Under the pieces are notes generated by a model. The model had not been told where the DNA came from and did not search any database. It was given only the letters and a program-made list of their open reading frames with translations. A program made the translations under genes and the position numbers. Below, one piece after another: positions 26,567 through 38,466 of a stretch of DNA of 64,000 nucleotides (the first letter of the stretch is position 1; each line of letters opens with the position of its first letter). The stretch is taken from positions 1 through 64,000 of the forward strand of contig NZ_JPRF03000038.1 of assembly GCF_001188955.3 (NCBI RefSeq), given 5' to 3'. The DNA is from Kitasatospora aureofaciens. Its GTDB lineage: Bacteria; Actinomycetota; Actinomycetes; Streptomycetales; Streptomycetaceae.

Positions 26567-27472
26567 GTGCGTGACCTGGCCTACGAGCTGCGCCGCCTGC
26601 GCGGCCTGCGTTCCACCTGGCTGCTGCTGGCCGCCGTCCTGCTCTGTGACGTCGTCGTGGCCGCCGTCCTGGCGGGCCAGGCCCCGGCCGGCCCGCTGGC
26701 CGCCCCGGCCGGTGTCCGGCTGCTGACCGCCGCCGTCCCGTTGATCCCGCTGCCCTTCGCGGCGCTCGGAGCCGGGCTGCTGGGCGCGCTCTCGTACGGG
26801 CACGAGGTGCGCCACCCCGGGTTGGCGGCCTCGCAGGTGACGTACTTCCGGCGGGTGCGGCTGCTGCTGGCCAAGCTGCTGGTGGTCGGCCCGGTGGCGG
26901 CGCTGCTGGCGCTGGTGACCGTGCTGCTCGACACGGTGGCCGTGCACCTCGCGCTGCCGGCCGGGGTGACGGTGCCGGCCTGGACGGACCCCGAGGCGTT
27001 GTCAGACCGGGTGTCCGAGGCGCTGGGCGCCGTCGGGCTGGGCGGGCCGGCCGACCTGCCGGGCGTGTTCGCCCCGGTGGCGCTGGTGGTGGGCCACGGG
27101 GTTCCGGCCGCACTGCTGGCCTTCGTCCTGCTGACCGTGGTGGCCGCCTGGACCGGCGTCCTGACCGCCTCGCTGACCCGCAGCGCCGCAGCCGGCGTGC
27201 TGCTGCTGTGCGCGCTGCCGCCGCTGCTGGAGTCCGGCGTCGCCCTTCTGCTGCGCCGGACCGGCCGTCCCTGGCCGACCAGGGCGGCGGAGCTGCTGCC
27301 CTTCCAGTCCGGGATCGAGTGGGCCTACGGCTGGGTGTACGGCGGGGCGCGCGAGGCCGCGGCGGGGAGCGCGGCGTTGACGGACCCGGCGCTGCTGGCC
27401 GCGGTCGCGGTCCCTGCGGTGGCCCTGATGCTGGCCGCCCTGCTCGTCCAGGTCCGCCGCCGCTCGCTGTAG
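26567..27472 (+). CDS. ABC transporter membrane (permease) protein
   Basis: A 301-residue protein with about six hydrophobic helices (near residues 15-40, 50-75, 100-125, 165-195, 205-225 and 275-297) and no soluble domain. The short leader MRDLAYELRRLRGLRSTW and the GTG three bases after the ATPase stop mark it as the permease half of the same exporter-type system. The transported molecule is unknown. The gene end is followed by nine 10-bp tandem repeats. Confidence 0.8.
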   Translation: MRDLAYELRRLRGLRSTWLLLAAVLLCDVVVAAVLAGQAPAGPLAAPAGVRLLTAAVPLIPLPFAALGAGLLGALSYGHEVRHPGLAASQVTYFRRVRLLLAKLLVVGPVAALLALVTVLLDTVAVHLALPAGVTVPAWTDPEALSDRVSEALGAVGLGGPADLPGVFAPVALVVGHGVPAALLAFVLLTVVAAWTGVLTASLTRSAAAGVLLLCALPPLLESGVALLLRRTGRPWPTRAAELLPFQSGIEWAYGWVYGGAREAAAGSAALTDPALLAAVAVPAVALMLAALLVQVRRRSL

Positions 27473-27474
27473 AC

Positions 27475-27570
27475 CCGTCCGGACCTCCCCGGCCCGTCCG
27501 GGCCCGCCCGGATCCGCCCGCACCCGCCCGGACCCGCCTGGAGTCCCCCGGACCCGCCTGGAGTCGCCGC
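27475..27570 (+). repeat. 10-bp-period tandem repeats after the permease stop
   Basis: About nine degenerate units such as GACCCGCCTG, GAGTCCCCCG and GGCCCGCCCG run in register every ten bases starting immediately after the TAG stop. Confidence 0.7.
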
Positions 27571-27651
27571 ACCTCGCACCGGGGCCCGTCGCGTCTCACG
27601 GCGGGCCCCGACCGTCCCGCCCCGGCACCGCGCGGAGCCCCGAAGCAGCAA

Positions 27652-27721
27652 GATCGACCATCGGTGACCGTAATGAGCGGTTCTTCCTGATAAGAAGTCA
27701 ATTATCCAGTCACGGTCGATC
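27652..27721. promoter_or_regulatory. Inverted repeats upstream of whiH
   Basis: GATCGACC (27652-27659) and GGTCGATC (27714-27721) form widely spaced perfect arms. Between them lies TTCTT-N6-AAGAA (27681-27696). The block is A/T-rich for this genome and lies 65-135 bp before the whiH start. Candidate sites for WhiH autoregulation or another developmental regulator. Confidence 0.4.
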
Positions 27722-27750
27722 ACCCTTTCGTGTGCTTTTCACGAGAATTC

Positions 27751-27778
27751 TCAAGCTGCGCCTGCTGATCGCCGACAA
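27751..27778 (+). promoter_or_regulatory. Sigma-WhiG-type promoter of whiH
   Basis: TCAA (27751-27754) and GCCGACAA (27771-27778) are separated by 16 bp, close to the FliA/WhiG-class consensus TAAA-N15/16-GCCGATAA. whiH of S. coelicolor is known to depend on sigma-WhiG. The start codon is only seven bases past the -10 element, so the mRNA would be leaderless or nearly so. Confidence 0.75.
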
Positions 27779-27785
27779 AGGAGGC

Positions 27786-28664
27786 GTGAGTACCCTTGCG
27801 CACCCCACCATGACCCCCGCCCGTTCCGCCGAAGGGCCCATCCACGGTCCCGGCGATCTGGACCGCTTCTCGTACGCCGACCGGCCGACCCCGCCGGCGC
27901 CCCGCTGGGAGGGCGCCGAGTCCGACATCGGCCGGGTCGGCCGCAAGACCACCAGCAGCCGCGGGCGCGGCCTGCACGGCCAGCTGGTCCAGCAGCTCGG
28001 CCAGATGATCGTCTCCGGCGACCTCGGTGCCGACCGTCCGCTCGTGCCGGAGGAGATCGGCCAGCGGTTCGAGGTCTCCCGGACCGTCGTCCGCGAGTCG
28101 CTGCGCGTGCTGGAGGCCAAGGGCCTGGTCAGCGCCCGTCCGAACGTCGGCACCCGGGTCCGCCCGGTGGGCGACTGGAACCTGCTGGACCCGGACATCA
28201 TCGAGTGGCGCGCCTTCGGCCCGCAGCGGGACGAGCAGCGTCGGGAGCTGTTCGAGCTCCGCTGGGCGATCGAACCCCTGGCCGCCCGCCTCGCCGCCGG
28301 TCACGGTCGGGAGGACGTCCAGCAGCGGCTGGTCGAGCTGGTCGAGATCATGGGCCACACCGCCGCCCAGGCCGACCTGTCCACGTACACCCGCGCCGAT
28401 GCCGAGCTGCACGCCCTGGTCCTGCAGATGGCCGGCAACCGGATGCTGGAGCACCTGTCGGGGATCGTCTCCTGCGCGCTGCAGGTCTCGGGCGGTCCGG
28501 CGATCTCCTGCGAGCGGCCGTCCGAGTCCTCGGTCAGCCTGCACGCCCGGCTGGTGGACGCGCTGGGCACGGGCGACGGCACCGCGGGCGAGGTCGCGAT
28601 GCGTGCGCTGCTCACCGTCCACCCCGAGATCGAGCCCTCCGTCCCAGCGCCCCGGGAGCACTGA
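27786..28664 (+). CDS. whiH: Sporulation regulator WhiH (GntR/FadR family)
   Basis: A 292-residue regulator. Residues 1-60 are a low-complexity leader. The GntR winged helix (about 60-130) reads GLHGQLVQQLGQMIVSGDLG ... EEIGQRFEVSRTVVRESLRVLEAKGLV. The FCD ligand domain (about 150-285) starts with RRELFELRWAIEPLAARLAA. Its position directly upstream of hrdB, as SCO5819-SCO5820 in S. coelicolor, identifies it as whiH, needed for sporulation septation in aerial hyphae. The GTG at 27786 lies just after the WhiG-type promoter; AAAGGAGG overlaps that -10 element and is too close to act as a normal ribosome binding site. Confidence 0.92.
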   Translation: MSTLAHPTMTPARSAEGPIHGPGDLDRFSYADRPTPPAPRWEGAESDIGRVGRKTTSSRGRGLHGQLVQQLGQMIVSGDLGADRPLVPEEIGQRFEVSRTVVRESLRVLEAKGLVSARPNVGTRVRPVGDWNLLDPDIIEWRAFGPQRDEQRRELFELRWAIEPLAARLAAGHGREDVQQRLVELVEIMGHTAAQADLSTYTRADAELHALVLQMAGNRMLEHLSGIVSCALQVSGGPAISCERPSESSVSLHARLVDALGTGDGTAGEVAMRALLTVHPEIEPSVPAPREH

Positions 28665-28680
28665 GCGGGCTGTTCTCGGC

Positions 28681-28752
28681 GAGCGGACGCACCGGAGGCG
28701 GTCCGCTCCTCCAGGGCCCTCCGGCCGCACCGCGCGGCGCAGCCGGAGGGCC
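28681..28752 (+). terminator. Double hairpin terminator after whiH
   Basis: The first hairpin is GAGCGGAC/GTCCGCTC (28681-28708). The second has perfect 11-bp arms GGCCCTCCGGC/GCCGGAGGGCC (28715-28725, 28742-28752). Confidence 0.7.
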
Positions 28753-28945
28753 TCTGCGCGGCGGAGAGCGCCGACCCCGGCCGACGGCGGCCGCGAGGCC
28801 GAGCCGCGGAAGCCGAGCACGCCCCCGCCCCCTCGATGGGATGACAATTCCATGACAATCAACTCGGCCGAGAGTGCGCGATGATGGATCCCGGCCCCGG
28901 GGCCGCGGGCGCCGAGCGGTGTGACCCGCGACACCAAGGCCATGC

Positions 28946-28972
28946 GTAACACTTGACGAGTAGCAGCGATGT
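28946..28972 (+). promoter_or_regulatory. Putative hrdB promoter (ECF-type)
   Basis: GTAAC (28946-28950) and CGATGT (28967-28972), 16 bp apart, lie about 200 bp before the hrdB start. As I recall, hrdB in S. griseus and S. coelicolor is driven by the ECF sigma factor ShbA from a promoter of this type. A direct repeat ATGACAAT (within about 28840-28860) lies upstream. The remaining leader up to 29174 contains no gene I can support. Confidence 0.55.
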
Positions 28973-29174
28973 GTCCTGAGCGGAAGCAGCTCCGGAATAC
29001 TCCAACATGTCAGAATGCTGTGTTGGTCCGCGGCGCTGCTGCCGTCCTGCAAACCCAGTCCTCAAGCCCGAGTCGGTCGGAATCGACACCGCGCGCCCGG
29101 CGCGCGATCTCCTTCCCCGCCCGCTCGGGCGGCCGGTACGGGTTCGAGTCCACTCATCGTCCGAGAGGTTGTTC

Positions 29175-30824
<1,650 letters not shown>

Positions 30825-30841
30825 TCGACGGCAGTACGCGA

Positions 30842-30875
30842 CGAAGGCCCGGAACCGTGCGGTTCCGGGCCTTCG
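30842..30875 (+). terminator. hrdB terminator
   Basis: Perfect 16-bp arms (30842-30857 and 30860-30875) with a 2-base loop TG lie 17 bp after the stop. Confidence 0.88.
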
Positions 30876-31015
30876 GGCCGTTCGGGGGCGGTGCGTCAGC
30901 GTCCGGGCGGCGCTTGTCGCTCGTCCGGGTGGCGGCGTACCGGGATCGGGTCGCGCAGTGTAGTTGAGCACCTACGCTGTGCCGGTTGCCTGCTGCCGAG
31001 CCTTGTGGAGTCACG

Positions 31016-31948
31016 GTGCTGACCGACCCGGATCGAGCCGACCTGCCGACCCCCGCCCCGTGCCGGGCCGCCCCGACGGCCGTCCGTGCCACCGTTGCGC
31101 CTGCGGCCCCGAGGGCCGACCGGACCGGCCGCCGTCGGCGGGGCGCCCTGCTGGCGCTGCTCGCCGCCGTCCCGGTGCCGCTGGTCGCCCTCGGTGCGGC
31201 CGCCCCGGCCGAGGCGCAGCGGCGGGTGGTCGGGGGTGAGACGGTGAGCACCGCGGACCACCCGTGGATCGTGGCGCTGTCCAGCCGCCAGCAGTTCGGC
31301 AGCGGACGTTCCGGCCAGTTCTGCGGCGGCGCGCTGGTCACCCCGACCAAGGTGGTGACGGCCGCGCACTGCTTCTACGACGAGTCCAAGGGGCGGGTGG
31401 ACCGGCCCGGCCTCAAGGTGATCGTCGGCCGGGACGACATGCGCGGCTCGACCGGCCACGAGGTGGCCGTCCAGCAGGTCTGGATCCACCCCGACTACGA
31501 CTTCGCGGCGAACATGAACGACGTGGCGGTGCTCACCCTCGCCGAGTCCCAGGGCGCCCGGCCGGTGGTCGGCCTGGTCGGCCAGGGCGAGAGCGGGCCG
31601 TACGCGGCCGGGACCGGCGCGCAGGTCTACGGCTGGGGCGACACCAGTGGCCGGGGCGACTACTCGCCGGTGCTGCGCGGGGTGGACGTGCACATCGTCC
31701 CGGACCAGACCTGCGCGCACGCCTACCCGGGCGGGCCGGAGAGCAAGTTCGACGCCCGGGGCATGGTCTGCGCGGGCGAGGAGAAGGGCGGCAAGGACGC
31801 CTGCCAGGGGGACAGCGGCGGTCCGCTGATCGTGGCCGGCCGGCTGGCCGGACTGGTGTCCTGGGGGACGGGCTGCGCCGAGGCGGCCCACCCGGGGGTC
31901 TACACCAGGGTGTCATCTGTCACGGACGCGGTGCACTCGGCGCTCTGA
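31016..31948 (+). CDS. Secreted trypsin-like serine protease (S1)
   Basis: A 310-residue pre-proprotein. A long N-region is followed by an export signal (RRRRGALLALLAAVPVPLVALGAAAPAEA, residues 39-67). The activation site is R70-VVGG, so the mature enzyme starts at Val71. The catalytic triad is visible: His118 in TAAHC, Asp169 in NDVAVLTL, Ser267 in CQGDSGGP. The specificity-pocket residue six before Ser is Asp261 (KDACQGDSGG), which predicts trypsin-like cleavage after Arg/Lys and possible self-activation. GTG 31016 lies five bases after GGAG. It sits between hrdB and parE as in S. coelicolor. Confidence 0.92.
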   Translation: MLTDPDRADLPTPAPCRAAPTAVRATVAPAAPRADRTGRRRRGALLALLAAVPVPLVALGAAAPAEAQRRVVGGETVSTADHPWIVALSSRQQFGSGRSGQFCGGALVTPTKVVTAAHCFYDESKGRVDRPGLKVIVGRDDMRGSTGHEVAVQQVWIHPDYDFAANMNDVAVLTLAESQGARPVVGLVGQGESGPYAAGTGAQVYGWGDTSGRGDYSPVLRGVDVHIVPDQTCAHAYPGGPESKFDARGMVCAGEEKGGKDACQGDSGGPLIVAGRLAGLVSWGTGCAEAAHPGVYTRVSSVTDAVHSAL

Positions 31949-32092
31949 GCATCGCTGCGGGTGATGGTGCGGTGACGTTCTGACGCCGTTTTCGGGTCCG
32001 ATGGGGCGCCGGCGCGGTCCCGGGCGGGCGAACGCGGGCCCATGCGGGAGAACGCGGCGAGAACCGTCCGGAGAAGCGTTCGGGAACAGCGA

Positions 32093-32159
32093 AGCCGGGT
32101 GGTCGGCCCCCGAAGGGGTTGACCACCCGGCTCCCCGGTCGCGCACCGTGCGCGACCGG
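32093..32159. terminator. Tandem strong hairpins between convergent genes
   Basis: Hairpin 1 has 12-bp arms AGCCGGGTGGTC/GACCACCCGGCT (32093-32104, 32121-32132) with an inner CCCC/GGGG stem. Hairpin 2 (32135-32159) is a 25-bp perfect palindrome with a central C. Together they separate the protease and the small zinc-protein gene. Confidence 0.85.
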
Positions 32160-32194
32160 ACACAGCTCATGCCGGCTGGATGGGGCGCCTTTGA

Positions 32195-32428
32195 TCAGCG
32201 CTCGTCGTCGACGGCCGTCGCGGTGGTGCTGGTGGTGAGACGGCCGCTCTCGTCCTGTATCTCCACGGCGATCTTCTTGAGCTCGGGCTCGAACTTCCGG
32301 CCGTGGTGGGCGCAGAAGAGCAGCTCTCCGCCGCTGGCGAGTACGACGCGCAGGTAGGCCTGGGCGCCGCAGCGGTCGCAGCGGTCAGCCGCGGTCAGCG
32401 GGCTCGCAGGTGTCAGAACAGTAGTCAC
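32195..32428 (-). CDS. Small zinc-ribbon protein (DUF7455-like)
   Basis: A 77-residue protein with a probable metal site CDRCGAQAY ... LLFCAHHGRKF (two Cys, then Cys-x-His-His). Short unstructured ends follow, and the C-terminal part is acidic/Thr-rich. This small family is conserved across actinomycetes next to parE and has no known function. GTG start with GAGG upstream. It is divergent from parE across a 538-bp gap. Confidence 0.8.
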   Translation of the reverse strand: MTTVLTPASPLTAADRCDRCGAQAYLRVVLASGGELLFCAHHGRKFEPELKKIAVEIQDESGRLTTSTTATAVDDER

Positions 32429-32966
32429 GTCGCCTCTTCTCTAGCTCGACGAGCTGTCGTACCAGGGTCAACATCCAACCAGGCCGAAAACGTTCCCGCT
32501 CGTGGCTTTTCTTCTCTGAGGATTCTGCTGTGTTGATGAGGACGTGCCCCGGGGGCCGGTGGTTCATGCGTGCCGAATCCCGGGATCCGCCCATCGCTCG
32601 AACGTCCGATCGGGACCGGTGTCGAGGTCCGCGTAGCATAATCCTCTGCCGGGTTGGAGCATAAGCCCCGTCCCGGGCCCCGGTAGCCTGCATAACGGCA
32701 GTTCCGGAGCCCCTTCCCGACCCCACGTTCCGCCAGGACCGGTGGTAGCGGGAGGAGATGGCGCCCCCGGGGCCCACACCCGAGGGCGGTCCTTGTTCGC
32801 GCAGCGCGTACAAGCTGCGCCGGGCCGGCCCGCCGTGCTGTGCACCCGTCGCAGGGGTGCGAGCACAGGGAGCGACGACTGTCGGTGCGGCGTGCTGCAC
32901 TGGCGGATGGTCCGGATGCGTCCGGATGTGACCGATGAGACAGAACTTCACCGAGGAGAGTGCCGC
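32429..32966. other. Long parE upstream region with dyad and repeated GCATAA
   Basis: No supported gene. It contains three copies of GCATAA (32636-32641, 32659-32664, 32690-32695) in A/T-rich patches that could be -10-like or regulator half-sites. It also contains a 23-bp near-perfect palindrome CTTGTTCGCGC-A-GCGCGTACAAG (32792-32814, one mismatch pair). GAGGAG at 32953 serves parE. Confidence 0.5.
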
Positions 32967-35078
<2,112 letters not shown>

Positions 35079-35090
35079 CGCGCCCGGCCG

Positions 35091-35118
35091 GGGCCCTCCA
35101 CCCGTGGGTGGAGGGCCC
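35091..35118 (+). terminator. parE terminator
   Basis: Perfect 13-bp arms GGGCCCTCCACCC and its complement with a 2-base loop GT start 13 bp after the stop. Confidence 0.85.
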
Positions 35119-35230
35119 TCGCGCTGCCGGTTCCACCCGGGCTCCACCCCGGCGCCGATCAGCGGGGAGCGGCGGATCCGTAGCGTCGGAGAGGTCAGCG
35201 AAAGCCTCTCCCTGGGACGGAGAACCCCCC

Positions 35231-35716
35231 ATGACTGCCGTAGTCAACCTCCTCGTGACCGCCGCGGTGGTGGTCCTGGTGGTCCAGCGCCAGATGCGCG
35301 TCCAGCGCCTGGACACCGAGCGCCGCTTCTGGCTGCTGCCGCTGATCCTGGGTGTGCTCGCGCTGCGCGATCCGCAGATCATCGACCACCACCACGCCGC
35401 ACTGTCGGCCACCCTGCTCGTCGCGGGGCTGCTCACCGTGCTCGCGATGGGAACGGTCTGGGGCTGGACCGTGCGGATCTGGCGGGCCGCCGACGGCAAG
35501 GTCCTGGTCAAGGGAACCAAGGCCACCCTGGCCGCCTGGGGCGGGATGCTGGCCATCCGGATCGGCCTGTACGCGATCGGCTCGGCCCTGGGCGTCCACC
35601 AGGCGGGCAGCTCGCTGATGCTCGGCATGGCGGTCCTGCTGCTGGTCCGCTCGCTCGTGGTCAACTGGAGGGCCCGGACGCTGGAGCCCGCGCAGGCGAC
35701 CGCCGTACTGCACTGA
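35231..35716 (+). CDS. Small four-helix membrane protein (DUF1453/CcdC-like)
   Basis: A 161-residue protein with four hydrophobic helices (near residues 3-20, 36-52, 60-82 and 95-140). A conserved-looking motif RQMRVQRLDTERRFWLLPLILG and DPQIIDHHHAAL lie on the loops, as in DUF1453-type proteins. ATG 35231 has GGACGGAG upstream. The next gene, a sensor kinase, starts nine bases after its stop, so it is the first gene of a three-gene operon with the two-component system. The function is unknown and could be sensory or regulatory. Confidence 0.75.
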   Translation: MTAVVNLLVTAAVVVLVVQRQMRVQRLDTERRFWLLPLILGVLALRDPQIIDHHHAALSATLLVAGLLTVLAMGTVWGWTVRIWRAADGKVLVKGTKATLAAWGGMLAIRIGLYAIGSALGVHQAGSSLMLGMAVLLLVRSLVVNWRARTLEPAQATAVLH

Positions 35717-35725
35717 TCCACCGCA

Positions 35726-36946
35726 GTGAGCACCGAGGAGGCACCCGTGGCCGGGTGGTACTGGACCCGCTGGCCGTCCCGGGAGGGGATGGAGCGCGAC
35801 GCCGAGAGCGGACCGCGGCGGGTCCTCACCGTGCTGGGCCGGATCGTCGTGCTGGCCGTCGTCGGCTGGGGGACCTTCGCCGACGGCAAGTACACCGGCT
35901 GGGCGGCGGCGGCCGCGGCGGCCGGGCTGGCGGCGGCCGCCGCCCTCTGCGCGGCGTTCCTCCAGGCCAGCCGGGAACAGCGCCCGGCCGCCTCCTACCT
36001 GCTGGCCGCCGCCCTGGTCGGGGCGGCCTGGCTGGCGAACTGGGGGCGGGCCTACGCGCTCGCCGACCTGATCTGGGTGGGACTGGCCGTGGTCGCGCTG
36101 GTCCGGCTGCCGCCAGCGCCCGCACTGGCCGTCGGCACGGCCGCGCTGGGCTCGTACACCGCGGCCAGCTGGGCGAGTTGGCTCAGCATCGTCGCCACCA
36201 TCGGCGGCGTCGCCCTGCTCGGCTTCCTGCTGCGGCTGGACATCGAGGCGCGCGGTACCGCCCGCCGGCTGCTGGTCCAGGAGCGCGCCGCCCGGGCCGC
36301 CGAGGCGGAGAGCGCGGCACTCGCCGAACGGGCCAGGATCGCCCGGGAGATCCACGACGTGCTCGCCCACAGCCTCTCCGCGCAGCTGGTCCACCTGGAG
36401 GCGGCCCGGCTGATGCTGGACGCCGGGACGGACCGCGAACAGGTCCGCGAACGAGTCGTCGCCGCACGGCGGATGGCGCAGGACGGGCTGGCCGAGACCC
36501 GGCAGGCGCTGTCCGCGCTGCGCGGGGAGTTCACACCGGTCGGGGAGTTCCTGGTGGAGCTGACCGAGCGGGAGCGGGCCCCGTTCACCGTCACCGGCAC
36601 GCCCCGGCCGCTGGCCGCCGAGGCCGGTCTGGCGGTGCGGCGCACGGCGCAGGAGGCGGTGACCAACGTGCGCAAGCACGCGCCGGGCGCCCGCTGCTCG
36701 GTCGAACTGCGCTACCTGGACGACGCGGTGGAGCTGGAGGTGCGCAACGCCCGGGCACCGCGCGGCCAGTCCGCGGGCGAGCCCGGTGGACCGTCCTCCG
36801 ACGGGTCGTCCTCCCGTGAACTGGCCGACAGCGGCAGCGGGTACGGTCTGCTGGGGATGCGCGAACGCGCGGAACTGCTCGGCGGCACCCTGCTGGCGGG
36901 CCCGGAGGACGGAGGGTGGCGCGTGTTGCTGCGGGTGCCGGCATGA
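35726..36946 (+). CDS. Sensor histidine kinase (HisKA_3, NarL-type system)
   Basis: A 406-residue kinase. Residues 30-170 hold about five membrane helices with short loops and no large extracellular domain, as in intramembrane-sensing kinases. The HisKA_3 dimerisation box ERARIAREIHDVLAHSLSAQLVHLEAAR carries the phospho-accepting His. The HATPase part reads RRTAQEAVTNVRKHAPG ... GSGYGLLGMRERAELLGG. GTG 35726. Its stop overlaps the ATG of the response regulator (ATGA). The signal is unknown. Confidence 0.88.
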   Translation: MSTEEAPVAGWYWTRWPSREGMERDAESGPRRVLTVLGRIVVLAVVGWGTFADGKYTGWAAAAAAAGLAAAAALCAAFLQASREQRPAASYLLAAALVGAAWLANWGRAYALADLIWVGLAVVALVRLPPAPALAVGTAALGSYTAASWASWLSIVATIGGVALLGFLLRLDIEARGTARRLLVQERAARAAEAESAALAERARIAREIHDVLAHSLSAQLVHLEAARLMLDAGTDREQVRERVVAARRMAQDGLAETRQALSALRGEFTPVGEFLVELTERERAPFTVTGTPRPLAAEAGLAVRRTAQEAVTNVRKHAPGARCSVELRYLDDAVELEVRNARAPRGQSAGEPGGPSSDGSSSRELADSGSGYGLLGMRERAELLGGTLLAGPEDGGWRVLLRVPA

Positions 36947-37704
36947 CGGATGCGGTCACCAGGGTGCTGGTGGCGGACGACCAGACGGTGGTGCGCGAGG
37001 GCATCGTGATGCTGTTGGGGCTGCTGCCCGGCATCGAGGTGGTCGGCGCGGCGGCGGACGGGGAGGAGGCCGTCGCCCTGGTGGAGCGCCAACACCCGGA
37101 CGTGGTGCTGATGGACCTGCGGATGCCGCGCGTCGACGGCGTCGAGGCGACCCGGCGGATCCGGTCCGCGCACCCGGGAACCGAGGTCGTGGTGCTCACC
37201 ACCTACGCCGACGACGAGTCGCTGTTCCCGGCGCTGCAGGCCGGGGCGCGCGGTTACCTCACCAAGGACGCCGGCGGCGAGGAGATCGCCAAGGCCATCG
37301 CGGACGTCCGCTCGGGTGCGGCCGGGCTCTCCCCGCAGGTTCAACTCCGGCTGCTGGAGAGGCTTTCGGAGGCTTCGCCGAAGTCCGCGCCGAGCGTGCC
37401 GAGCGGTCCGGGCGGTCCGAGTGCGGCGGGCGGTCCGAGTGCGCCGGGCGGTTCGGGCGCACCGGCCGCGCCGGGCGCCGCCCGGGCCGGGGAGCTGCCG
37501 GACGGGCTGACCGTGCGGGAGGCGGAGGTGCTCGCGCTGATCGCCGAGGGGCTCTCCAACGCCGAGATCGCCCAGCGGCTGTTCGTGAGCCAGGCCACCG
37601 TGAAGACGCACATCAACAACCTGTTCGCCAAGACCGCGGTGCGGGACCGCGCGCAGGCGGTCGCGTACGCCTTCCGGCACGGAATCACCGGTATGCAGCA
37701 GTAG
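36943..37704 (+). CDS. LuxR/NarL-family response regulator
   Basis: A 253-residue regulator. The receiver domain (residues 6-120) has acidic residues VADDQ, the phosphorylated Asp in VVLMDLRMPRVDG, and Lys in YLTKDAGG. A Ser/Gly/Pro/Ala linker of about 40 residues with GGPS-type repeats (about residues 145-185) follows. The LuxR helix-turn-helix is TVREAEVLALIAEGLSNAEIAQRLFVSQATVKTHINNLFAKTAVRDR. It is translationally coupled to the kinase. The linker is longer than usual. The targets are unknown and may include its own operon. Confidence 0.9.
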   Translation: MTDAVTRVLVADDQTVVREGIVMLLGLLPGIEVVGAAADGEEAVALVERQHPDVVLMDLRMPRVDGVEATRRIRSAHPGTEVVVLTTYADDESLFPALQAGARGYLTKDAGGEEIAKAIADVRSGAAGLSPQVQLRLLERLSEASPKSAPSVPSGPGGPSAAGGPSAPGGSGAPAAPGAARAGELPDGLTVREAEVLALIAEGLSNAEIAQRLFVSQATVKTHINNLFAKTAVRDRAQAVAYAFRHGITGMQQ

Positions 37705-37830
37705 TCGGATGAGCGTCCGTCAGATGATCGATCACCTCATTGAGTGAAGGTATCTGCGATGGTCAGGGGCGGTGTCCGGCGGCCTCCATGATGGTTCGGG
37801 TCAGAACGCCGGCCCGGCCCAGGAGCAGCA

Positions 37831-38466
37831 GTGCCACAGCAGCAGACCAGCAGTCCCGGCCAGGGGCAGCGATTCGACTGGTGGGCCGCTCAGGCCGCCG
37901 CCACCGCTTCCGAGTCGGCTGCCGCACCCCGCCGAACGGCGGTACCGGCCCAGCCGGGGCCCGCCCGCACGGCCGACGCCCAGTCGGCCGCCGCCGAGCC
38001 GGTGGCCGCCCCGCCGGCACCGCCCGTCCCGCCGGCACCGCCGTTCGCCCCGTCCGTCGCACCGGCGGTACCGCCGGTGCCCACTGTCGCCCCGGCCGCC
38101 GTCGCCCCGGCCGCCGTGGCGCAGGAGCCGACCGCGCAGGCCGACACCCCCGACAGCACCCAGGTCTACCGGAGCGTCCAGGCCAGCCCGGCCTTCCAGG
38201 ACATCCGGCGCAGCTACCGGACGTTCGTCTTCCCGGCCTGCGGCGCCTTCCTCGGCTGGTACCTGCTGTACGTCGCCGCCGAGGCCGTCGCACCGGGCGC
38301 GATGCGCAGCCCGGTGGCCGGCCCGCTCAACGTGGCCTGGCTACTGGGCCTGCTGCAGTTCGCCTCCACCTTCCTGCTCACCTGGCTCTACGCCCGCAAC
38401 GCCCGGACCAAGCGCGACCGCGCCGCCCTGGGCCTGCGCTGGGACACCCAGGACCAGCTGCGATGA
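37831..38466 (+). CDS. DUF485 membrane protein (symporter partner)
   Basis: A 211-residue protein. Residues 1-110 are Ala/Pro/Val-rich and disordered. The DUF485 domain (115-205) reads SPAFQDIRRSYRTFVFPACGAFLGWYLLYVAAEAV and ends in two helices with TWLYARNARTKRDRAALGLRW. DUF485 proteins (YjcH type) are encoded next to ActP-like acetate/monocarboxylate symporters, as here: its TGA overlaps the symporter ATG. GTG 37831 lies five bases after AGGAG. The N-terminal extension is much longer than in E. coli YjcH. Confidence 0.85.
   Translation: MPQQQTSSPGQGQRFDWWAAQAAATASESAAAPRRTAVPAQPGPARTADAQSAAAEPVAAPPAPPVPPAPPFAPSVAPAVPPVPTVAPAAVAPAAVAQEPTAQADTPDSTQVYRSVQASPAFQDIRRSYRTFVFPACGAFLGWYLLYVAAEAVAPGAMRSPVAGPLNVAWLLGLLQFASTFLLTWLYARNARTKRDRAALGLRWDTQDQLR

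Noticed and set aside
29007..29174. In-frame upstream ATG extending HrdB by 56 residues
   Set aside because: The extension is not part of known HrdB proteins, which begin at the SASTSR sequence, and the GTG at 29175 has its own ribosome site.
35104..36819. 571-codon plus-strand frame across the small membrane protein and kinase genes
   Set aside because: It is an out-of-frame shadow; the real genes have clear domains and coupled starts.
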